Part shown: piece after piece, positions 54,552 to 63,737 of the stretch | Position numbering within the stretch: position 1 is the stretch's first letter | Layout: each line of letters opens with the position of its first letter | Program-made: the position numbers and the translations under genes | From: Dyadobacter flavalbus | Lineage (GTDB): Bacteria; Bacteroidota; Bacteroidia; Cytophagales; Spirosomataceae | DNA length: 64,000 nt | Reading direction: 5' to 3' | NCBI RefSeq assembly: GCF_006149045.1 | Contig: NZ_VBSN01000059.1 | Span: 248,001-312,000 of the forward strand | Notes under the pieces: generated by a model | Database searches by the model: none | Told to the model about the DNA's origin: nothing | What the model saw: only the letters and a program-made list of their open reading frames with translations

Positions 54552-55385
54552 ATGAATTGCAAGCAAGCCAACGCTGTCCCGATAAGCATTATTATGGAAA
54601 GCTTCTCTCTTTTTCCAAGCAAACAGAATCGTAAGTCAGCATTCTATTTTGCATTGGATCGGGAAGAAAGGACTCCTAGTTTATTGGTCGACTATTCTAA
54701 TAATACCGCATTTGATTTTGGCACCGGGAAAAAGTACGATGTCATTAGTATCGTTCAATTGATAAAACGGTGCAGTGTAGCAGAAGCCCTGAGTTTTATA
54801 TCCTTGAATAACTTTTCTCAAACCTTCTCAACACCCGGTTGGGATGTCGCAGCAGACACAAATTGTATAGATGCAGTTACGGACGTAAAGCATCCTGCAC
54901 TGATAGATTATTTAACCAGGCGAAAGCTCAATACGGAGATAGGGGAGCTTGTTGAAATTCGCTATTGCAATTTGGGGAAAACCTTCTTTGGAGTGGGATT
55001 TAAAAATGATTCAGGCGGCTATGAAATTTCGAATGCATTGAAGTTTAAGCGGTGCTTGGGGCGAAAGGACATTACCAGCATTTGCAATGCACAAAGCATC
55101 CTCCGGATGTTTGAAAGCTGGTCTGACTACTTATCGTTCAAGGTAATTAACAATAGTTCGAATCATGGAGATGCTGATTATGTAGTGCTTAACTCAGTGT
55201 CGATGATCCAAAGGTTTGCAAGAAATCCTATGGGCTATGCAAGTGTCGAACTTTTTTTTGACAATGATGACGCAGGTGATAGGGCAACAGAACTACTTAA
55301 ACAGCAATTTACAATGGCACAAGACCAGAGATTCCTATACTCTGATCACAAGGATTTAAATGAATTCCTGAAAAGTAGAAAGTGA
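54552..55385 (+). CDS. Toprim-domain DNA primase
   Basis: A 277-residue protein. The N-terminal region resembles a CHC2-like primase domain but without the zinc cysteines (MNCKQANAVPISIIMESFSL, FALDREERTPSLLVD, NTAFDFGTGKKYDVISIV). The Toprim half has VELFFDNDDAGDRATE with the DxD acidic pair, and a final DHKDLNEFL. It would make primers for element replication with the helicase upstream. A frame open from 54441 (GTG) would translate the iterons, so the ATG at 54552 is preferred. Confidence 0.85.
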   Translation: MNCKQANAVPISIIMESFSLFPSKQNRKSAFYFALDREERTPSLLVDYSNNTAFDFGTGKKYDVISIVQLIKRCSVAEALSFISLNNFSQTFSTPGWDVAADTNCIDAVTDVKHPALIDYLTRRKLNTEIGELVEIRYCNLGKTFFGVGFKNDSGGYEISNALKFKRCLGRKDITSICNAQSILRMFESWSDYLSFKVINNSSNHGDADYVVLNSVSMIQRFARNPMGYASVELFFDNDDAGDRATELLKQQFTMAQDQRFLYSDHKDLNEFLKSRK

Positions 55386-55446
55386 ATAGCAGTAAGAGAG
55401 TAAACGAGAGAGCGGGTCAGCCAATTAGCATATCAAAAACAGAACA

Positions 55447-55794
55447 ATGGACAAAAAGTTATTAAAAGAGCTATATCAGCGTGGAGACCGGAAAAGGAAG
55501 ATTGCGTTGTTCAGTGTATACTCCGAGTGGATCTTAATGGATACATCGCTGAAATTTATCCGAGATCGGATTAACAAAGATTTGGGTTTTGATTTGGTTA
55601 CCGAGCGGGAAATCAAATATGCGAGGCACCACTTTAAAACCCGAATTAACAAGCCATCAAAGCCAAACTTAGTTAATCATCCCAAAGCTTTCGAAAGCTT
55701 CGACCATACTCCAACAACCGAAAGTATTTCCTGGACGAACCCAGATGAAGTAGGCAGCAATCAAAATAGTTTAAAAACTAAATTTTCCCAATGA
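55447..55794 (+). CDS. Small hypothetical protein, 115 aa
   Basis: A basic 115-residue protein (N-terminal LLKELYQRGDRKRKIALFS, then FIRDRINKDLGFDLVTEREI) with a disordered Ser/Thr/Asn-rich tail. No domain is recognised. The helical N-terminus may be a nucleic-acid binding helix bundle. Its stop overlaps the ParA-like gene start by 4 nt (ATGA), indicating translational coupling and a role in the same operon. Confidence 0.65.
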   Translation: MDKKLLKELYQRGDRKRKIALFSVYSEWILMDTSLKFIRDRINKDLGFDLVTEREIKYARHHFKTRINKPSKPNLVNHPKAFESFDHTPTTESISWTNPDEVGSNQNSLKTKFSQ

Positions 55795-56492
55795 TCATGA
55801 AACAAGTACATTTTATCATGCAGAGCAAAGGTGGAGTAGGCAAAAGCCTGCTAGCAGCTTTAATCGGCTTAAAAAGTCAAAATTCAGAATCCACGGCTTT
55901 CGTTGACCTGGATTGCAGCACCAAGTCCTCGATGAGACAACTGAAATTTCTGGGAGGAAACAGACTTGAGGCTGTTTCTCTTCTTAATGAAAAGGAGGTT
56001 TTGGTGCGGGATAATTTAGTATCATATCTCGAGAGCCTAGTAAACACACCGTTTGAAGAAATCATCTTTGATTTTGGAGCGCCTGAGTCAGAGCAGTTTC
56101 CTGCATTGATCGAAAGAGATTTGCCATTTGAGGAATTTATGGACATGCTTCAAATGAAAGTTAACTATCATATTGTTATTGGTGGTGGAAGCGCTTATAT
56201 CCCTTCAGTCCAGTTTCTGCAGAACCTTTACCGGATCGTTGACAATAAAACATCCCTCACGGTATGGGCATCAATCACAACTTTTAATCACCAACCAATG
56301 CTCCTAAAAGAGTTGCAGCAGAACTGTGATAAGTTGGGTCTGAAATTATGCAAGTTTGGAGATTTTGACCCTCAAAGCCATTTGGGAGGACAGATTCTGG
56401 ATTCTATACGACTGGGTATTCCTCTTGAAGAGTATAGCCCTGGATCGAAACTCCGAATGCGGAAAGAACTCACTGAAAACATTAATTTTTAG
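55791..56492 (+). CDS. ParA/MobD-like P-loop ATPase
   Basis: A 233-residue protein with deviant Walker A SKGGVGKSLLAAL at residues 11-23, the ParA/MinD form, then VDLDCSTKSS and IIFDFGAPESEQFP in place of the usual Walker B. No obvious ParB partner is adjacent. In Bacteroidota elements such ATPases sit upstream of mob genes and may help partition or relaxosome assembly. The start is the ATG at 55791 or 55797. Confidence 0.85.
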   Translation: MIMKQVHFIMQSKGGVGKSLLAALIGLKSQNSESTAFVDLDCSTKSSMRQLKFLGGNRLEAVSLLNEKEVLVRDNLVSYLESLVNTPFEEIIFDFGAPESEQFPALIERDLPFEEFMDMLQMKVNYHIVIGGGSAYIPSVQFLQNLYRIVDNKTSLTVWASITTFNHQPMLLKELQQNCDKLGLKLCKFGDFDPQSHLGGQILDSIRLGIPLEEYSPGSKLRMRKELTENINF

Positions 56493-56497
56493 GATCG

Positions 56498-57031
56498 ATG
56501 CAAGAGGTTAACCAAGAGTATCTCAACCGGATTAAAGGTCGGTATACGGAAAAATATGCCACTGTCATGGATGACTGGACTGCAATCATTTTGCACGAGG
56601 TGAACGAAGCGGTTACACTATTACGACAGGAAAACAGCTCAAAACTTTCTGAAAGTATTCAGGAAATCAGCGCTGCTTCTGAAAAAATTACAGGTCAGGT
56701 ACATCAGGTCCGTTTTGATAACAAACAAGAGGCTTTTTTCTATGGATTGGGCAACCACTTACTTTATGGATTGACCGGCATTCTCGGTATCTGTTCAATT
56801 ATCTGGATATACACCACCGAAAAAGATTTTTCTGAAAGGAGAGAGTTTGTTAATCAACACCCTTCCATCGAGAAATTTAAAAACATTTATCTGAATGGTA
56901 AGACTATCAGCCAAAATGGATATGAGTTTCTTGTAGTTGAACCAATCGAAGGAGATAAAGTGGAATTTGCTCGTAACTATCTGTATGACAAGAAGAACAA
57001 TCGTGTATTGATCCCAATTAGACGAGAATGA
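56498..57031 (+). CDS. Single-pass membrane protein in the mobilization operon
   Basis: A 177-residue protein. The N-terminal 80 residues are helical and acidic (VNEAVTLLRQENSSKLSESI). One membrane helix follows near 88-105 (LLYGLTGILGICSIIWIYT), then a polar domain with charged C-terminus (KKNNRVLIPIRRE). It follows the ParA-like gene by 5 nt. It may be a mobilization accessory protein tying the relaxosome to the membrane; this is inferred from place only. Confidence 0.7.
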   Translation: MQEVNQEYLNRIKGRYTEKYATVMDDWTAIILHEVNEAVTLLRQENSSKLSESIQEISAASEKITGQVHQVRFDNKQEAFFYGLGNHLLYGLTGILGICSIIWIYTTEKDFSERREFVNQHPSIEKFKNIYLNGKTISQNGYEFLVVEPIEGDKVEFARNYLYDKKNNRVLIPIRRE

Positions 57032-57034
57032 AAC

Positions 57035-57162
57035 CAATTAAACCGGTTTAAACCTAATTGATCCCGGTTGAACCATCCTATGCAAATGGTTTAAAAGCAA
57101 GCTATCGCCTGTACGTCGCGAAAAGCGAGCGTACCGGCGAGAACTTGTTGGGGAAACCCCAA
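57035..57162 (+). other. Candidate oriT region with nested palindromes
   Basis: CAATTA...TAATTG (57035-57060) encloses the perfect palindrome TTAAACCGGTTTAA (57038-57051). Then come GTACGTCGC (57111-57119) pairing with GCGAGCGTAC (57125-57134) with one bulge, and TTGGGG (57148-57153) pairing with CCCCAA (57157-57162). The region is the only noncoding gap in the mob operon and lies directly before the MobC-like gene, the usual place for oriT. Confidence 0.6.
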
Positions 57163-57201
57163 ACCCCAATATTCGCTTAAGCTCATATTTAAAAAAAGGA
57201 A

Positions 57202-57846
57202 ATGGAAAAGATAAAAGGAAGACCATCATTGCCCTCTAAAAGGAAAAAGAGACTTCATTATTCTGTATGGTTAAATGAAGAACAAAAACAGAAGATTGAT
57301 GAACGTATTTCAAAAAGTAATCTTTCTGCCAGTCAATATATCTTGGCGCAGCTTGAACTTGTACCAGTGAAATTACCAGCCCGCCGGGACATTCCGGATC
57401 ACATTTCACGGCAGATAATTAACCTGGAAAAACTATCAGGTATCCTTGCTTTTTATGCACATCGGACAAAAGACAAGCAGTTGATTACTTCCGAATGGAT
57501 GAAGAGTTCTCAGGTAATTAGACGACTATCTGAACTGGTTTCAAAGTGGCTCTTCGAACAATTCGAAATACCAGCACTAAGGAATTTTTTCGAGACCAAC
57601 ATCCATTCATTTGAGAAATTACTTCATTTGATTGGATCAGGGGAGGACACCGAAGAGCAAAGAATTTACCTTTCCGAAGTTTATAAACTCTACAAGATAA
57701 ATGAGCTGACCTTTGGGAAGTACAAAAGCTATTATAGTCGCTTGGATCACGATCTGTCCATATTTCAAACGTACAAAGTCACGGTAGTTGAAGATGTTCA
57801 TGCAGAAATTCAGAATGAGATCAAGCAAATTCTGCAATCCTTATGA
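57202..57846 (+). CDS. MobC-like relaxosome accessory protein
   Basis: A 214-residue protein. The basic N-terminus (KGRPSLPSKRKKRLHYSVWL, then NEEQKQKIDERI) is the ribbon-helix-helix-like start of MobC proteins, with SKSNLSASQYILAQL as the second helix. The remaining about 100 residues are a long helical extension (MKSSQVIRRLSELVSKWLF and on), so it is longer than classical MobC. The stop codon overlaps the relaxase start (TTATGA at 57842). It likely binds oriT and helps open it. The start ATG at 57202 follows AAAAAAGGAA. Confidence 0.82.
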   Translation: MEKIKGRPSLPSKRKKRLHYSVWLNEEQKQKIDERISKSNLSASQYILAQLELVPVKLPARRDIPDHISRQIINLEKLSGILAFYAHRTKDKQLITSEWMKSSQVIRRLSELVSKWLFEQFEIPALRNFFETNIHSFEKLLHLIGSGEDTEEQRIYLSEVYKLYKINELTFGKYKSYYSRLDHDLSIFQTYKVTVVEDVHAEIQNEIKQILQSL

Positions 57847-58667
57847 TTGGTAAAGCTGGATTGGGCAACTACGCAAAAGGAATTTTAGAGTACTGCTACT
57901 ATGAAAAAAACAATCTTTCAGAACGCAAACGGGAGACGTTAACCATCAATGATGTCCGTGGTGAACTGGTTTATATTCAAAATCTCGGAATTGATTTCAA
58001 ACCGGATGGGAGATTGAACATTGATTATCTGTCCAAGCAATTTGTTCATAACCAAAACCATAACAAAAATCTTAGCAAGTTCGTGTGGCACCAGACGTTC
58101 AGCTTTTCCCCTGAAGAGAAGGTCAAAACGGAAACGGTGCGGAGTATTTGTGAACGGTTTTCGGAAGAATTCGGGTTCGGGAATAATCAAATGATTGCTT
58201 TTATCCACCGAGATACTGCTCACCAGCATTTTCACATTGTAGCAAACCGGATTGCCGCTAGCGGAAAGAATACGGCAGATCATTTTAACAACTATCGCCG
58301 TACCGGAGATTTTTGCCGGAAGATTGAACTCGAAATGGGGTTAAGCATCACGCCAGAAATGAAGCAGCGCGGTAAAAAGGAAAAGTTAATTATGGGAATT
58401 GATTTTAAAGCTGAGCTTTTGCTGAAACTACCACAGGTGGTGAAAGAGTCTAAACATTTCAGCGAGTTTACTGCACGTATGAAAAAACAAGGAGTTAAAT
58501 GTGACATTGGCCGGGGTTTGACATTCATTCATGGCCAGACAAACCAACGGATCAAGGGGTCTGACATATCAAGAGAATACAGTTTACAAAATCTAAAAAA
58601 TCAGTTTGCACTTTTGAATACGGCAGTTGAAAAGGTCAAGTCTGTCAAGAAAGGATTGTCGTTATAA
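57843..58667 (+). CDS. Relaxase / mobilization nuclease (MobB/MobA, Bacteroidota type)
   Basis: A 274-residue relaxase. The N-terminus MIGKAGLGNYAKGILEYCYY contains the candidate nicking Tyr. Metal-binding histidines lie in DTAHQHFHIVANRI (the HxHFH form of HUH relaxases), preceded by FIHRD. The C-terminal part has KLIMGIDFKAELLLK and a helical end. It is short, without a helicase domain, as in mobilizable elements that use a host conjugation machine. It follows the MobC-like gene with a 4-nt overlap. Confidence 0.9.
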   Translation: MIGKAGLGNYAKGILEYCYYEKNNLSERKRETLTINDVRGELVYIQNLGIDFKPDGRLNIDYLSKQFVHNQNHNKNLSKFVWHQTFSFSPEEKVKTETVRSICERFSEEFGFGNNQMIAFIHRDTAHQHFHIVANRIAASGKNTADHFNNYRRTGDFCRKIELEMGLSITPEMKQRGKKEKLIMGIDFKAELLLKLPQVVKESKHFSEFTARMKKQGVKCDIGRGLTFIHGQTNQRIKGSDISREYSLQNLKNQFALLNTAVEKVKSVKKGLSL

Positions 58668-58898
58668 AAACTATCAATTTAATATTTAATAGTTAAGATA
58701 TGAGGTTTGGTTCGATGGGGTACGATGATTAAAGGTTTGTGTTGAGTGTTTGTTAGTGTACATGAATACCGTCGTTTAAGTGAAATTACGAAGAATCAAG
58801 AAATCTGCATTTAACGCTAATGGATGAGCATAAGAGTACAATTTAAGCTAAGCCTGTGACGTTAAATTGTACAAGCAAATGATATAAAAGAAGTCACG
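58668..58898. other. Element right end, noncoding
   Basis: A+T-rich stretch after the relaxase stop. It should hold the right attachment site, since host-like coding sequence resumes at 58899. A small inverted pair, GTACAATTTAA (58837-58847) with TTAAATTGTAC (58863-58873), brackets the possible end. No gene is seen. Confidence 0.5.
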
Positions 58899-59707
58899 CT
58901 ACAAAGCTAGTTGCGAAGGTGCTTTACCGAACTGTTTTTTGAAAACGTATGAAAAATGGGACAGGTCTTCAAAGCCAACTTCCAGATAAACATCGCTTGG
59001 CCGCTGATGATGCTGGTGATCTGAAAATAGGCTTCGTCTAAACGTTTCTTTTTCAGCCAGCTTCCGGGTGTCATTCCGAAGGTCTTTTGAAAGTCACGTT
59101 TAAATGAGGACTCACTTCTTCCCGTCAGAAATGCAAAGCGCTGAATGCTGATATTGAATCGGAAATTCCTGTTCATGAATTCTTCCAGGTCGATTTTATC
59201 CGGTATTCCGAAATTGAAGAAAATATTGGCAAGATCCGGCTGAGATTTAAGTAAAATCAGCAGTAGTTCCTCCCTTTTAAGATCCGCAAAAGTTTCATCC
59301 AGCTTGAAGTTACCCAGGTAATAGGGCTCTAAAGACTGGATGTAGTGTTTCAATGAGTGGTTCTGTTTTACGAACAAAAAAGAATCCGAATAGTCCGACG
59401 GTTGGGCAACATAAGGATGCCGCTCCAAAAAACGCCTGAAAAACGGCTCGTCCAAAGCGATGATAATCTTTTCAAACTGGTCATCTTCTTTATACTTGGT
59501 ATAATGGATCAAATGGTTTTTCCGGGCGACAAAGTAGTCGCCCGGAAAAACCGAGTAGCGTTTATTACCATCATACGCCTTGATAGAACCCTTCAACAGG
59601 AACATGAAAAAGTGCTCGGGTATGAAGTACTCCGGAGAAATTTCGGGGCCGAGGTAGCAGGAATATATTTTGTCGGTTTCCACTTTCCAGTAACAAATTT
59701 CAAGCAA
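58899..59707 (-). pseudogene. AraC-family regulator with a frameshift in the second HTH
   Basis: The first about 225 codons give a normal AraC protein: cupin-like sensor (FFMFLLKGSIKAYDGNKRYS, FPGDYFVARKNHLIHYTKY) and the first HTH (IQRFAFLTGRSESSFKRDFQ). After ITS near 59000 the frame turns to nonsense and stops at 58907. In the other frame the expected second HTH continues, reading QRPSDVYLEVGFEDLSHFSY and KKQFGKAPSQLAL to a TAG at 58899. One base was lost or two gained in the CACCAGCATCATCAGCGG repeat, a slippage site. The start is TTG at 59707, 6 nt after the reductase stop. It is either a recent pseudogene or a sequence error. Confidence 0.75.
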
Positions 59708-59713
59708 AATTGA

Positions 59714-60673
59714 TCACATTGGCCGGGTGTCTACACTTGCCAGGATCGCTTCTTCCTTGCTGCGCGGATGCCAGTTAAAGGTTTCAACCGCTTTTTTGTT
59801 CGACATTTTCGTGTAAGCTTCTGCGGCAGTTGGTTGCAGGTCGGCAATCAGAGAAGCGCTTTCAGGGCGCTGTTTTTTAATCAATTCTACTACATCATAA
59901 AAACTCACAGCTCCCTCCGACGTAGCCAGAAAACGTTGCCCGGCCGCATCGGGTAACAGCATCGCTTTGATATGGATATCGGCCACATCGCGAACATCCA
60001 CGACGCCGAATGTGAAAGGCGGGTTTTCCGTGATCTTACCATCCAGTATTGCCTGGATTACCCCCTCAAAAGAAGCAGGATAAATGCCGCCAATGATCGG
60101 GCCAAAGATTCCAACCGGATTAATCACTGTCAGCTCCATACCTTCACCCTGATCTTTGATAAACTGCCAGGCAGCTTCTTCTGCGACGGTTTTGGATTTG
60201 ATATAAGCTGGAATGGAGGCAGTTTTGTCTGTCCAGTCATTTTCGTCGAAAACATGGCCTTTGCGATCCACGCCATAACCGATCGCCGCAAAGGAGGAAG
60301 TAAGCACGACCCGTTTAACGCCGGCATCTCTGGCTGCTTTTAAGACCCGCAGGGATCCATCTCGCGCCGGGATAATTAGGTCATTCTCGTTTTCGGGTTC
60401 TGCCAGTGGAAAAGGGGAGGCAACGTGCAACACATAATCACAGCCTTCCACAGCCTGGTCCCAGCCTTCGTCGCTGGTAAGATCTGTTTTAAAAAAAGAT
60501 AGTTGCGACAGATCGGTAATCCCGGTTTCTTTCAATGAGTCAATGACACTTTGCGTTTTGGATAATGTCCGGAGTGTGGTTTTAACGATATATCCTTGCT
60601 GCAAAAGTTGTAAAATGGAATGGATCCCTACAAATCCGGTCCCGCCGGTAACTAATACGGTTTGATTGTTCAT
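59714..60673 (-). CDS. NAD(P)-dependent epimerase/reductase (extended SDR, dihydroflavonol-reductase-like)
   Basis: A 319-residue extended short-chain dehydrogenase. The Rossmann motif VTGGTGFVGIHSILQLL is at the N-terminus, VLHVASPFP marks the second strand, the catalytic SSFAAIG (Ser) and YIKSKTVAEE (YxxxK) are present, and INPVGIFGP follows. This branch reduces aldehydes or ketones with NADPH. The ATG at 60673 is preferred to ATGs or TTG further upstream because the Rossmann strand starts there. The AraC pseudogene follows by 6 nt, so they form an operon. Confidence 0.9.
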   Translation of the reverse strand: MNNQTVLVTGGTGFVGIHSILQLLQQGYIVKTTLRTLSKTQSVIDSLKETGITDLSQLSFFKTDLTSDEGWDQAVEGCDYVLHVASPFPLAEPENENDLIIPARDGSLRVLKAARDAGVKRVVLTSSFAAIGYGVDRKGHVFDENDWTDKTASIPAYIKSKTVAEEAAWQFIKDQGEGMELTVINPVGIFGPIIGGIYPASFEGVIQAILDGKITENPPFTFGVVDVRDVADIHIKAMLLPDAAGQRFLATSEGAVSFYDVVELIKKQRPESASLIADLQPTAAEAYTKMSNKKAVETFNWHPRSKEEAILASVDTRPM

Positions 60674-60817
60674 AGTTTGATTCATTAGATTCTGATGCAA
60701 ATTTGGTGCATTACAGCAGGCCCAGCTTTGTTGTGAAGTTCAAATTCACTTTGTTGTGACGATCAGATTAGGCGTAATTTCCAGGAACCGCTTCTTCTCG
60801 ACTAGTCACACCTAGGC

Positions 60818-61722
60818 TTAAAATGTGTATCTAACCCCAGTCAACTGCTCTCCCAGCTGCCATAACTTGCTGGCTGCCCCCAGGTCTTTTGCCTGTTTGG
60901 GGATTGCGGCTGGACCGGGGAAACCTTTAAGCTTCATAAATCCTGCCGGTCCCCAGTAGCTGCCGTTTGTAGCGGAAGTATCTGTCGCTGCAAGCAGGGA
61001 GGACAAAGCGGCTTTGTCGGCAGATTGAGAAAGCAGTGGCGTAATGATCCTGGCCATCAAAAAACCGCTGGAACGTTGCAAATTAGTGGGAGAGCCGCCC
61101 GGATGCACTGCAATAGAAATGGTGTCAAACCGGGAAGCTTCCAACTTTCGGGCCAATTCTAATGCAAAAACCAGGTTGGCCAGCTTCGCCTGGCTGTAAG
61201 CGTCGTAGGTTCTGTATTTCTTATGCTCGCTCATGATATCGTCCAGATCAAGCTTGCCATAATTGGCACCCAAACTTGAAAGTGAGACGATCCGGGAACC
61301 TGGCGTGGCTTGCAAGAGTGGTAACAGTAAACCTGTCAAAGCATAATGCCCCAAATAATTGGTGCCGATCTGCATTTCAAAACCTTGTTTTGTTTTGGAG
61401 TACGGCGTGGCCATCACCCCGGCATTGTTAATGAGCACATCCAGCCTCTCATGCGTTTGCACAACCATTTCCGCGCATCTCCTGACCGAATCCAGATCAG
61501 CCAGGTCAAGGGTAACCAGCGTAATCCGGACATCCGGCACCAAGCGTGTCATCCGCTCTTTTGCTTCATTTCCTTTTTTCTGATCACGGCAGGCCATGAT
61601 TACAGCGCTCCCTTTTGGGCTAATGCTAAACTGGTTTCAAATCCAATCCCGGAGTTTGCTCCGGTAACAAGCATAGTCTTCCCGGACAGATCCGGGATAT
61701 TATCTGTAGTCCACTTCTCCAT
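60818..61722 (-). pseudogene. Short-chain dehydrogenase broken by a 1-nt frameshift
   Basis: From the ATG at 61722 the frame reads MEKWTTDNIPDLSGKTMLVT, GANSGIGFETSLALAQKGA and then hits TAA at about 61600. The rest of the protein continues in another frame as VIMACRDQKKG, DVLINNAGVMATPYS, SLSSLGANYG and YDAYSQAKLAN (YxxxK present). Adding one G in GGAGCGCTG near 61605 restores a single 301-codon gene of the retinol-dehydrogenase-like SDR type. It is either a pseudogene or a sequencing or assembly error. The shorter frame from 61597 would lack the NAD-binding motif, so it could not work alone. Confidence 0.82.
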
Positions 61723-61765
61723 GAAAATTTTGATTATAGGTCAGCTTTAACTGACGGGGATGTGC

Positions 61766-62677
61766 TTAATTAAAACTTGCCCGGAATTCCAGGGGTGTCC
61801 GGTTTGTTTTGTTTTTAAATAACTTGTTGAAAGACTGAGGCCGCTCGAAACCTAGTTCATAGGCTATCTCGGCAACGGAAAGGGTTGTAGTTGAAAGCTT
61901 TTCCTTAGCCTTTTCGATAACTACTTCCTGAATGTGCTGCTGGGCGCTCTGACCCGTTAACGTACGCAGCATATCACTCATGTATCTGGGCGAAATGTTC
62001 AGTTGAGATGCAATATCTTCCAGGGACGGCAAACCTCTGTCTATTGCAATTTGAGAATCGAAATATCGGTTTACAATCTTCTCGAACTGAATTAATAGGG
62101 CGTTGCTGGCTTTTTTCCGGGTGATAAATTGTCTTTGGTAAAACCGGTCGCAGTATTGCAGCATCAGCTCAATCTGTGTCAAAATGATGTTCTGCGTATG
62201 GGCGTCGATGAATTGATATTCGCTTTCAATTTTTGTATATATCTCGGCGACGGTCTGTTCTTCCTTATCTGAAAGATGCAGCGCCTCATTGAATTCGTAT
62301 GAAAAGTAGCCATAGCTTTTGATGGTGGTGCCCAATATGTGCCCGTATAAAAAATCGGGATGGAACAAAAGCATCCAGCCACTGCCACAATCCTGGATCA
62401 GCGAGTTTAAATCATCAAGCTCGACGGCCTGCACCTGTTTGGGAGAAGAAAAACTCATGACCCCTTTGTCAAAATCATAGTACTGCTGCCCGTATTTCAC
62501 TTTGACTTTCACATCATGCTTAATGGAAACGGAGTAAAAATTGGCTGCGAATTTGGCCCAGACATTGCTATCTAACGGTTTTACATCCTTGACATTGATC
62601 ACACTCACCAGCGGGTGTAGCGGGGCCGGGAGCGAAAGCAAACGGTGAAATTCGGAAATGGATTCTATAAGCTGCAT
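61766..62677 (-). CDS. AraC-family transcriptional regulator
   Basis: A 303-residue regulator. The N-terminal part is a cupin-like sensor (YSVSIKHDVKVKVKYGQQYY, GWMLLFHPDFLYG), and the C-terminal 100 residues are the two-HTH AraC domain (LEDIASQLNISPRYMSDMLR; VAEIAYELGFERPQSFNKLF). The ATG at 62677 is preferred to an upstream extension. It lies 10 nt after the SDR at 62688, and the frameshifted SDR follows it by 43 nt, so it probably controls these dehydrogenases. Confidence 0.9.
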   Translation of the reverse strand: MQLIESISEFHRLLSLPAPLHPLVSVINVKDVKPLDSNVWAKFAANFYSVSIKHDVKVKVKYGQQYYDFDKGVMSFSSPKQVQAVELDDLNSLIQDCGSGWMLLFHPDFLYGHILGTTIKSYGYFSYEFNEALHLSDKEEQTVAEIYTKIESEYQFIDAHTQNIILTQIELMLQYCDRFYQRQFITRKKASNALLIQFEKIVNRYFDSQIAIDRGLPSLEDIASQLNISPRYMSDMLRTLTGQSAQQHIQEVVIEKAKEKLSTTTLSVAEIAYELGFERPQSFNKLFKNKTNRTPLEFRASFN

Positions 62678-62687
62678 GGCTACAAAT

Positions 62688-63491
62688 TTATCCGATAAAT
62701 GATTGTTTGATCTCCCGCATGGTTGCCAGCTGTCCAATTTCCTTGCGCCTGTCGTAAAGTGCTATGGCGTCATTTCCCGCTACGTATTTCAATTGGTCTG
62801 TGCCGTCGGTAGCAGCCTGGAAAACCGTTTCAGCAATGAATTCAGGCGTAGACGCCGACTGCATAGACTTCTCAAAAGATCCGAACATGCTTTCTGTCAA
62901 ATCCGCATAATGGGGTAGCGTGTTGTATTCCAGAGAACGGCTGGCAAAGTCGGTGTAAATGCCGCCAGGAGCCACAGTCTTGATGGCGATATTCAATGTT
63001 TTCAGCTCGTACCACATACTTTCTGACCAGCCTTCCAGGGCAAATTTAGTAGCATGATAAATGGATGAAATCGGGAATGCTACCGAGCCGCCGATGGATG
63101 TCGTCGTGATGAAGGTCCCGTTTCCTTCTGCCCTGAAAGCAGGTATAAAAGCTTGGGTGACACGGATCACGCCAAGTAAATTCGTATTGACTTCTTTCAC
63201 AATCTGCTCGTCTGTCAATGCTTCAAGCGGCCCCATTAACCCATATCCTGCATTATTAAAAACCACGTCAATATCGCCCAAGGCAAGCGCTTTGCCGACG
63301 GTTTCTGTGATTTGCAGCGGATCCGTCACATCCAGGGGCAGCAGTGTAATATTGTCGAGCTGGTTCAACTCTGTTTCTGACGCCGGGTTCCGCATGGTTG
63401 CGATGACCTTCCAGCCTTTGCTTTGAAATAATCTGGCAGTGGCTTTTCCTAATCCTGATGAAGCCCCGGTAATGAAAATTGTTTTTTTCAT
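62688..63491 (-). CDS. Short-chain dehydrogenase/reductase
   Basis: A 267-residue classical SDR: cofactor motif TGASSGLGKATARLF at residues 8-22, NNAGYG near 85, catalytic Ser in TTTSIGGSVAF, and YHATKFALEG (YxxxK) near 150, followed by PGGIYTDF. The absence of Arg or Asp rules on the cofactor loop leaves NAD versus NADP open (TMRNP suggests NADP). It is intact and heads the minus-strand operon SDR-AraC-SDR. The start is the ATG at 63491. Confidence 0.93.
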   Translation of the reverse strand: MKKTIFITGASSGLGKATARLFQSKGWKVIATMRNPASETELNQLDNITLLPLDVTDPLQITETVGKALALGDIDVVFNNAGYGLMGPLEALTDEQIVKEVNTNLLGVIRVTQAFIPAFRAEGNGTFITTTSIGGSVAFPISSIYHATKFALEGWSESMWYELKTLNIAIKTVAPGGIYTDFASRSLEYNTLPHYADLTESMFGSFEKSMQSASTPEFIAETVFQAATDGTDQLKYVAGNDAIALYDRRKEIGQLATMREIKQSFIG

Positions 63492-63737
63492 GATCTAGTC
63501 TGATTAATTTGATAATGCAAAGTTGGGCTGCAAAAAACTTGAAGATGTTTCCAGATCGAGGAAGGTTGTTTCCAAATTGACGAACAAGGAATATTGATCA
63601 TCAGAAAAAACCCTACAAGCGTAAGGTAGCTGCTTTACAATGGACTATTGAGATGCAGAACAAAACATTGTTGACATTATAAGCAAAGTTACTCCCAAAA
63701 AATCGATGTATTTTTGATCTTTATCTACATCAAAAAC

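Larger units (their letters stand above)
49609..58898. mobile_element. Integrative mobilizable element (ends approximate)
   Basis: A block of co-oriented plus-strand genes with more A+T-rich sequence than the host: integrase, membrane protein of unknown role, HTH/excisionase-like protein, helicase, iterons, primase, small protein, ParA-like ATPase, membrane protein, candidate oriT, MobC-like protein and relaxase. No conjugation (tra/virB) genes are present, so it would need a helper for transfer. No phage structural genes are seen. The left end lies between 49145 and 49797 and the right end between 58668 and 58898. I found no direct repeat of more than about 8 bp at the two ends, so the borders are inferred from gene content and composition. 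Confidence 0.8.
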
